Assembly: GCA_905250025.1 (NCBI GenBank)
Contig: CAJNOJ010000032.1
Span: 171,501-235,500 of the forward strand
Length of the DNA: 64,000 nucleotides
From: Adineta ricciae
Lineage: Eukaryota > Rotifera > Eurotatoria > Adinetida > Adinetidae
Reading direction: 5' to 3'
In this document: piece after piece, positions 56,644-64,000 of the stretch
Layout: each line of letters starts with the position of its first letter
Numbering within the stretch: position 1 is the stretch's first letter
Notes under the pieces: model-generated
What the model saw: only the letters and a program-made list of their open reading frames with translations
What the model was told of the DNA's origin: nothing
Database searches by the model: none
Program-made: the position numbers and the translations under genes

Positions 56644-57241
56644 TTTCTCGTTGAATATCAATCTAAAATCGAATAAAAGTAATGCGTTCAATAATAAGCA
56701 GACATCACGTGTGAGTAACATTGACACATGTATAAACATGGAATGTAACGCATTTATGCAAGTGCATTGATGTGTTAAACTGATGCGTCGGAAGAGAACG
56801 CGAGGAAACATAGAGAACGTTGCTTGACGCGATGTTGCGAACATGAGAGACAGTTCCGTTTCTATTGACATGCAAAAGAGAAACTGATTCTTTATGCATA
56901 AATTTGCTTTAAACCTTCTTAAGGAAATCTTTTCTCATGTTTGTGAGAAAAACAACAACAATATTCGATAGGAGAGTGATTTTCATTGATGAAAGATATG
57001 CATCAAGTTTGTCAGTCGTTTTTCTTAGAGAGAACAACGTTCGTTCTCACTTGAACGGATAATTATAGCGAGATGGAAGATTGTTTTCAAAACGCAATCA
57101 TCCGCTTGACTAGATTATAACAGTTCGACTAATAAGTCAGTGTTTTCTTGCGTTATCAACAAGAAACATGGGAATCACGAGACTTACTTGTTTAAAACTT
57201 TCATATTTTCTTTCAATCGACGTTCTAACGTGCGCTTTTAG
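56644..57241. other. Divergent promoter region
   Basis: About 600 bases between BNIP3 (minus) and the adenylate-kinase-like gene (plus). AT-rich with stops in all frames apart from a low-quality minus-strand frame. Both promoters should lie here. Confidence 0.4.
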
Positions 57242-58968
57242 ATGAATAAAATGGCCACGAACGTGCTTGAAGATCATAGTAAGCAACATACAACTGACTA
57301 TCTACAAAAGAAGCATATTAATGAGTTATTCGAAGTAAGATTTTCGCCGGAGAAAGTCGATTCGATTTGTCTTTCTCTTTCTTCAGGCCATGATGACTGC
57401 TTTGATGGTTTATAAACCGGATGATCATATATCATTCTTACGGAAATGTTTAGATAAGGTTAGTTGAAGAGTTTTGCTTGTGTGAAGATGTTCAGAGAGA
57501 GAAAGGTTTGTAGGTTGAAAACAAGCGCATGACGATCTCTTGGGATTTTTTTGTGAATCAATCAGCGTTTAATTATGAAATACAGAAATCATTACCTCCG
57601 ATTCATTCTTCATCCAGTAATATGCCGCTATCAGACCTGCAAATGTCCAGCAAAGTTTCAGTCCTACCTCCAATTGAATCAACGAAAACAAATTCTGTGC
57701 AGGTACCGATTATTTTCATCCTTAGTAAGTCTTCTTTCGTTCATTTAATCCAAACACAAACATATGCTTGAAGGTCTGTCGAATTCACTCACATTATGCT
57801 CGAAATTACTCGAGCGTTATCATGGACTCGAATATCTCCCCATTAATGACATGGCAAACGTCGACAAAGGAGAATCCACAGGTAAAAGCCTTAGTTACAT
57901 TCGAAATGTAACTTACAGAGTTGTGTAGATCTCGCACAACATGATTATCGGTTTGATTGCATTTTGCGCACCATTAATCGGCGTCGTGCTCAGGCAAATG
58001 GTTTTCTCATTCTCGGTGAATTAGATGAACAAAACTATCTGGAGCAATGGCAGGACAAGGTAACTGACAGTAGCTCAACAAAATATCTCGAAATCTTTGA
58101 ACTTTCCAGCTGGGTCGAATCGATTCAATCATGATTTTATCAGAGAATCCATCTCGACAAATGTCTGATGAGCAATTCAACATCACTTATGTAAGTTAGT
58201 TTTCACTTTCATCTGACAAGTGATGAATTCCATCTGTTTCCAGATCGATTCAAGGAGCAATATGAGCAATATATTTTCATCTGCAATTCATTCGCTTGAT
58301 CGACTATTTCCTCAGGACGCTTTCTTCAGTCGACGGTCTGAAACGATGTTGTTCGACTCAACTCAAACGAATCTGCCGATTTTGTTCTGCATTGATAATC
58401 ACCGTATGCAAAAACAAGAAAATGACAATGAAAATTCGGGATTAGACGAAGAATTCGATTTGGTCAACGATAATACAGAAGAAAATAATAATTCGTTTAT
58501 TTATACTTTATGTCAATGTTTAAGCGAACAATTGAATTTCAAGCATATACACTACGGAGATTTCCAGAAAACATTATTGACTTTTGAAGAATTAAAAGCA
58601 GAAGTCGTCGAATCAATCAGTACGTGTTCAGGATTTATAATCGATCATTTTCCTGATTCGTGCGCGGACTTGGACAGATTTCAATTGGAGGTAGGGCAAA
58701 GAGATGAGTGAATTGGAAGTTTAGTTTGTATGTAGATTGGACCATGCTCAGTGTTGGTTTATATTGGTGACCATCGTGCAATAACGGAAGAAGACGGAGT
58801 GAATACAGTAATAAAGCGATTTCAGGAGAAACGAAAAGCTCTTTATGTAAGGAAATGAGAATTATATGAGAAAGTTTCTTATTCAAATCATTGTTTTAGG
58901 TCGATTGTCGTAAAGAAGTCGATGAAATTTATGAAGATCTTAAAAGTGAAATTTTGAAACATATTTGA
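57242..58968 (+). CDS. AK5-like pseudo-adenylate kinase
   Basis: Nine exons (57242-57334, 57387-57458, 57514-57724, 57774-57881, 57929-58059, 58110-58190, 58244-58690, 58736-58846, 58900-58968) give 440 residues. The first 55 residues are a DPY30/RIIa-like dimerisation region (YLQKKHINELFEAMMTALMVYKPDDHISFL) matching AK5 and the gene just downstream. Two nucleotide-kinase folds follow in AK5 order: PIIFIL/LCSKLLERYHGLEYLPI, ANGFLILGELDEQNY, and later IYTLCQCLSEQLNFKHIHYGD, CSGFIIDHFPDSCADL. In both, the P-loop GGPGSGKGT is gone: residues 126-133 read SLSNSLTL, and the second domain has an acidic insert there. Key arginines are also missing. The frame is open and all phases agree, so it is not a decayed gene. 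Adenylate kinase activity is very unlikely; a scaffold or regulatory role is inference. An alternative ATG lies nine bases in. Confidence 0.85.
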
Positions 58969-59109
58969 ATCTATTCTACATGTGCAATTCTATGTTGTGC
59001 CTTTCTCTTCTCTACTTTGTTGTAAATCGTTGTGAATTTCAAATGTCTTTTCCAAAATATCTTTACTCTGCTTATTGTCTGATATTTTCAGATTATATCA
59101 TTGTTAGCC

Positions 59110-61406
<2,297 letters not shown>

Positions 61407-61527
61407 AACAAACAAACCTAATCTCATCTTTCGACAATGAAAAACTTTGATCTTTAAATGTGAATCCATTGGCATGTTTATATCATTTATTTTTTTTAGT
61501 ATTTTCATCGCACTCATATTTTCTCAA

Positions 61528-61533
61528 AATAAA
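61528..61533 (+). other. Polyadenylation signal AATAAA
   Basis: Canonical hexamer about 120 bases after the stop of the AK5-type gene. Confidence 0.5.
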
Positions 61534-61953
61534 ATCTCAGACGTGACACTGCCCGTTGCTTTTCACAGCTAAAAATTCAGATCACACAAATAGTTTTCGA
61601 CAGTCGAGTATCGAGAGTGAACGTGTCAACTTGCAAATGAATCGCAACGAAAGAAACAACGTCATTTCAAGAATATCATTTCCTGCTATGCACAGCGGGT
61701 GATTTAGAGATTGTAAACGGAGAAGTTTAAAGCATATTAATCTTTTATCTACTACTTATGTTGTACGAGGGTGGATGGCGTTCGATACAGACATTTCTTA
61801 ATTACTACCAGGTACCCTCGCTAATATTTGATATTCGTGATCAAATTTCCCGTCAATGGTTATAAAATGAAGCATTTCTTTTTCTGTGTTAGAATTTGTG
61901 ACAACGTGAGAATCTGTACGGCTGGTAGACAAATTGTACTTGGAACAATCCTG

Positions 61954-62569
61954 TACTAACGAGGGAACATATTAAGGTGCTCAAACAGTTTAGATCCCAT
62001 CGGTTGGTAGTAGGTAGACGTCATGAGATATGAAAAACCTCAAAAGGATTCGTGCCTTTGTTCCTAAGTTATGATCGTTTTACTCGTTTTTTTTGGTTAT
62101 TGCAAGGTGCTTCGATGAAATACCAATGACTTATTTTCGACCTGAAATTTTGCCTATAGATAGGTGTTATCTGTGCTAGATTGGTCTATAAATATCCGCT
62201 CGAACGAATATTTCCTTCAGCTGATAACAAATTTCCAAGACAGATCAGTCTTTTTCAAATGATTGATGAAACACAGGATTTTTCTAAATTCGATTATCTG
62301 AAGAAGAAGACGTTCGCTCGGGCTGATATCTACAGAACAATCTAATACAGATAACACCTATCTATAGGCAAAATTTTAAGTCGAAAATAAGTCATTGGTA
62401 TTTCATCAAAGCGCCTTGCAATAGCCAAAAAAAAACGAGTAAAACAATCATAACTCAGGAACAAAGGCACGAATCCTTTTGAGGTTTTTCATATCTCATT
62501 GACGTCTACTTACTACTAATAGATGGGATTTAAACTGTTTGAACACCTAAATATGCTCCCTCGTCAGTA
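61954..62569. mobile_element. Foldback element with 230-bp inverted arms
   Basis: Arms 61954-62184 and 62337-62569 are inverted copies of each other at roughly 90% identity by eye, around a spacer of about 150 bases. Outer ends read TACTAACGAGGG and the reverse complement of CCCTCGTCAGTA. Matching landmarks include AAACAGTTTA, AAAAACCTCAAAAGGATTCG, TTTTACTCGTTTTTT and CCTATAGATAGGTGTTAT. No open reading frame inside. This fits a non-autonomous foldback-type DNA transposon or a long-hairpin locus. Target-site duplication was not identified. Confidence 0.8.
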
Positions 62570-63141
62570 GTGAATCTTGTTAACTTGAATCATTTAGATA
62601 ATTCCATCCAGATTGACAACGCATACCGGTTAATGTCAAAAAATGAGATTTTTCTGAAAAATTTTTGTACTCGAAAAAGACTTACAGAAACATTTCTTGA
62701 GTATATTACATATTAATGATAACAATGATCATCTGCTTGTGTTAACAATAAACCGAAGAGATGAGTTAACCATATGCTACTCGATTTTGTCACTTCAGCG
62801 CGTCCTCCATCCTTCTCTGTTAGTTTTCATTTTCTATAGAAGACTTCTCTTGCTTTTGTAAGATACTTTCGTGTTTCATTTTCTTTCTTTATCGCGATGC
62901 AATGTGTATGTCACAGGTACATATCAATCGAAATCTATTCAGTTCTTGAAATGGAATAATTTAATCTTTAGAGATGAACTCGAATTATCTAGAGAACAAG
63001 CTCTTTGTCATGTCAATGTAATGAAAAGAAAAATGCATGTTCTATGAAAATCTACAAGGATTTTTCTCCTGTGAAAATATTAGAATAATGAATATATTCT
63101 CCGAAGTTGATTAATTTAATATTCGACACTGTCAAACATCT

Positions 63142-64000
63142 ATGGGTTTGACGAACAATGCAACGGCAACCGTCGAATTCAAATGGTGGTTCATTGCTAT
63201 CGATGTATTAATGATCTTATCATCAATTTTATCAATTCTACTTGCTCTTATCTTTCTACTCATTGTTTTATTCAACAAAACATGTCACACAGTACCGATC
63301 ATGTTAACTACTAATTCGTGTTTCACGCAAATTCTCTACGGTTCAGTGATACTAAGCTTGGCGACATTTTCATTGGAAAACGATCGACAACAGAAAGTCT
63401 ATCAAGATTCGTTTTGCACACTTCGTGGCTATCTCGGCTATGTCGGAACTGGTTTACTTCTGTATTCCTTAGTTTTGGAAGCTATTTATCGATACATTGT
63501 TATCGTTTATCCAACTTATCTTTCCTGGCAATCAACATGGACTCAACTGTTTTTAATATGTTTCATCTGGATGTTTTCTTTCATATCAACTTTACCATCT
63601 TTGCTTATGAATGTGATTCAATACAGTTTTGATGATCAAATCTGCTTAGTATTCCTTCGATTGTCTTTTCCTGTTATATACAACATGTTGATTACCTATT
63701 TAATTCCGATTTCCATCATCATATCAATATACTTAAAACTGGTTCTATATGTTCATTTCATAGACAGTCGCCCAACATCTATTGCAAGAATGTACAGAGT
63801 TCGTCGTAATCTATTCGTCGTACGTCGTATAATCACGAAAATCCTTATTCTGCTAGTCCTTGGCGTGCCTTACACAATCTTTATTATCATTTCGTTTTTT
63901 ACAACTCCGCCAAAATATCATTTGCGCATCGCTACTTGTCTGCTCGTTTTATCTCAAACACTGATTATGGTTGCGATTATCTTCTTTTGTCGGCCAGTAT
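63142..64000 (+). CDS. Rhodopsin-like GPCR, partial (runs off the window)
   Basis: An open frame from the ATG at 63142 to the right edge (286 codons so far, no intron) encodes six hydrophobic helices, with a seventh beginning. The N terminus has an N-glycosylation site (NNAT). After helix 2 a cysteine (DSFCTLRGYLGYVG) matches the conserved disulphide at the start of helix 3, and its partner is in DDQICLVF in the second extracellular loop. The usual DRY motif is replaced by IYRY at the end of helix 3. Helix 6 lacks the usual CWxP motif and reads LILLVLGVPYTIF, keeping only the proline. The family is a divergent rhodopsin-like group that I associate with many bdelloid genes; ligand unknown. Gene is intronless as far as seen. 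Confidence 0.85.
   Translation, partial: MGLTNNATATVEFKWWFIAIDVLMILSSILSILLALIFLLIVLFNKTCHTVPIMLTTNSCFTQILYGSVILSLATFSLENDRQQKVYQDSFCTLRGYLGYVGTGLLLYSLVLEAIYRYIVIVYPTYLSWQSTWTQLFLICFIWMFSFISTLPSLLMNVIQYSFDDQICLVFLRLSFPVIYNMLITYLIPISIIISIYLKLVLYVHFIDSRPTSIARMYRVRRNLFVVRRIITKILILLVLGVPYTIFIIISFFTTPPKYHLRIATCLLVLSQTLIMVAIIFFCRPV

Larger units (their letters stand above)
61407..63141. other. Intergenic stretch containing foldback element
   Basis: 1.7 kb between the adenylate kinase gene and the GPCR. Apart from the large inverted repeat at 61954-62569 I see no gene or other recognisable structure. Confidence 0.45.

Overview
The window looks like nuclear DNA of a bdelloid rotifer (Rotaria/Adineta type). 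It is AT-rich, and most genes are split by GT-AG introns of about 50-60 bases. It mixes conserved animal orthologues with families I know mainly from bdelloids: an intronless ADP-ribosyltransferase with kinesin-light-chain-like TPRs, an F-box/leucine-rich family member, and a highly divergent rhodopsin-like GPCR. Exon models were built by eye from splice signals, reading phase and remembered family sequences; no search was run.

Left part (1-17.5 kb): a NIPA-type Mg2+ transporter (987-2395, +), an 8-kb stretch with no recognisable gene, a secreted/membrane leucine-rich-like protein (10528-12916, +), a ceramide-1-phosphate transfer protein (14191-15504, -) and a two-exon orphan (16862-17445, +). 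Middle (20.5-29 kb): an ARHGAP6-like RhoGAP, a small protein with a PP1-docking-like motif, methylmalonyl-CoA epimerase (six exons, essentially full length), a single-pass membrane orphan, a signal-peptide GIN-domain beta-helix protein of bacterial look, and a putatively myristoylated orphan.

Region 29-39 kb is a repeat-rich accessory island. It holds a MITE-like palindrome, a broken F-box gene interrupted by two assembly joins (each a single N between exact-length 221-bp duplications), the ART-TPR gene, and diverged repeat copies on both sides of it.

Region 39-57 kb returns to dense conserved genes: PPM1G phosphatase, UBE2Z ubiquitin-conjugating enzyme (with a possible 22-base intron), eIF4B, a 24-exon coiled-coil protein of about 1494 residues, a RASSF7-10-like Ras-association protein, and a compact BNIP3 mitophagy receptor.

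Region 57-61.4 kb is a tandem pair of AK5-type double adenylate kinases. The downstream gene keeps both ATP-binding P-loops. The upstream copy keeps the architecture, the splice pattern and an open frame but has lost both P-loops, so it looks like a maintained pseudoenzyme. After it come a 616-bp foldback element and a GPCR that runs off the right edge. No operon logic applies. The most unusual items are the pseudo-kinase/kinase pair, the GIN-domain gene, the ART-TPR island and the candidate 22-base intron.
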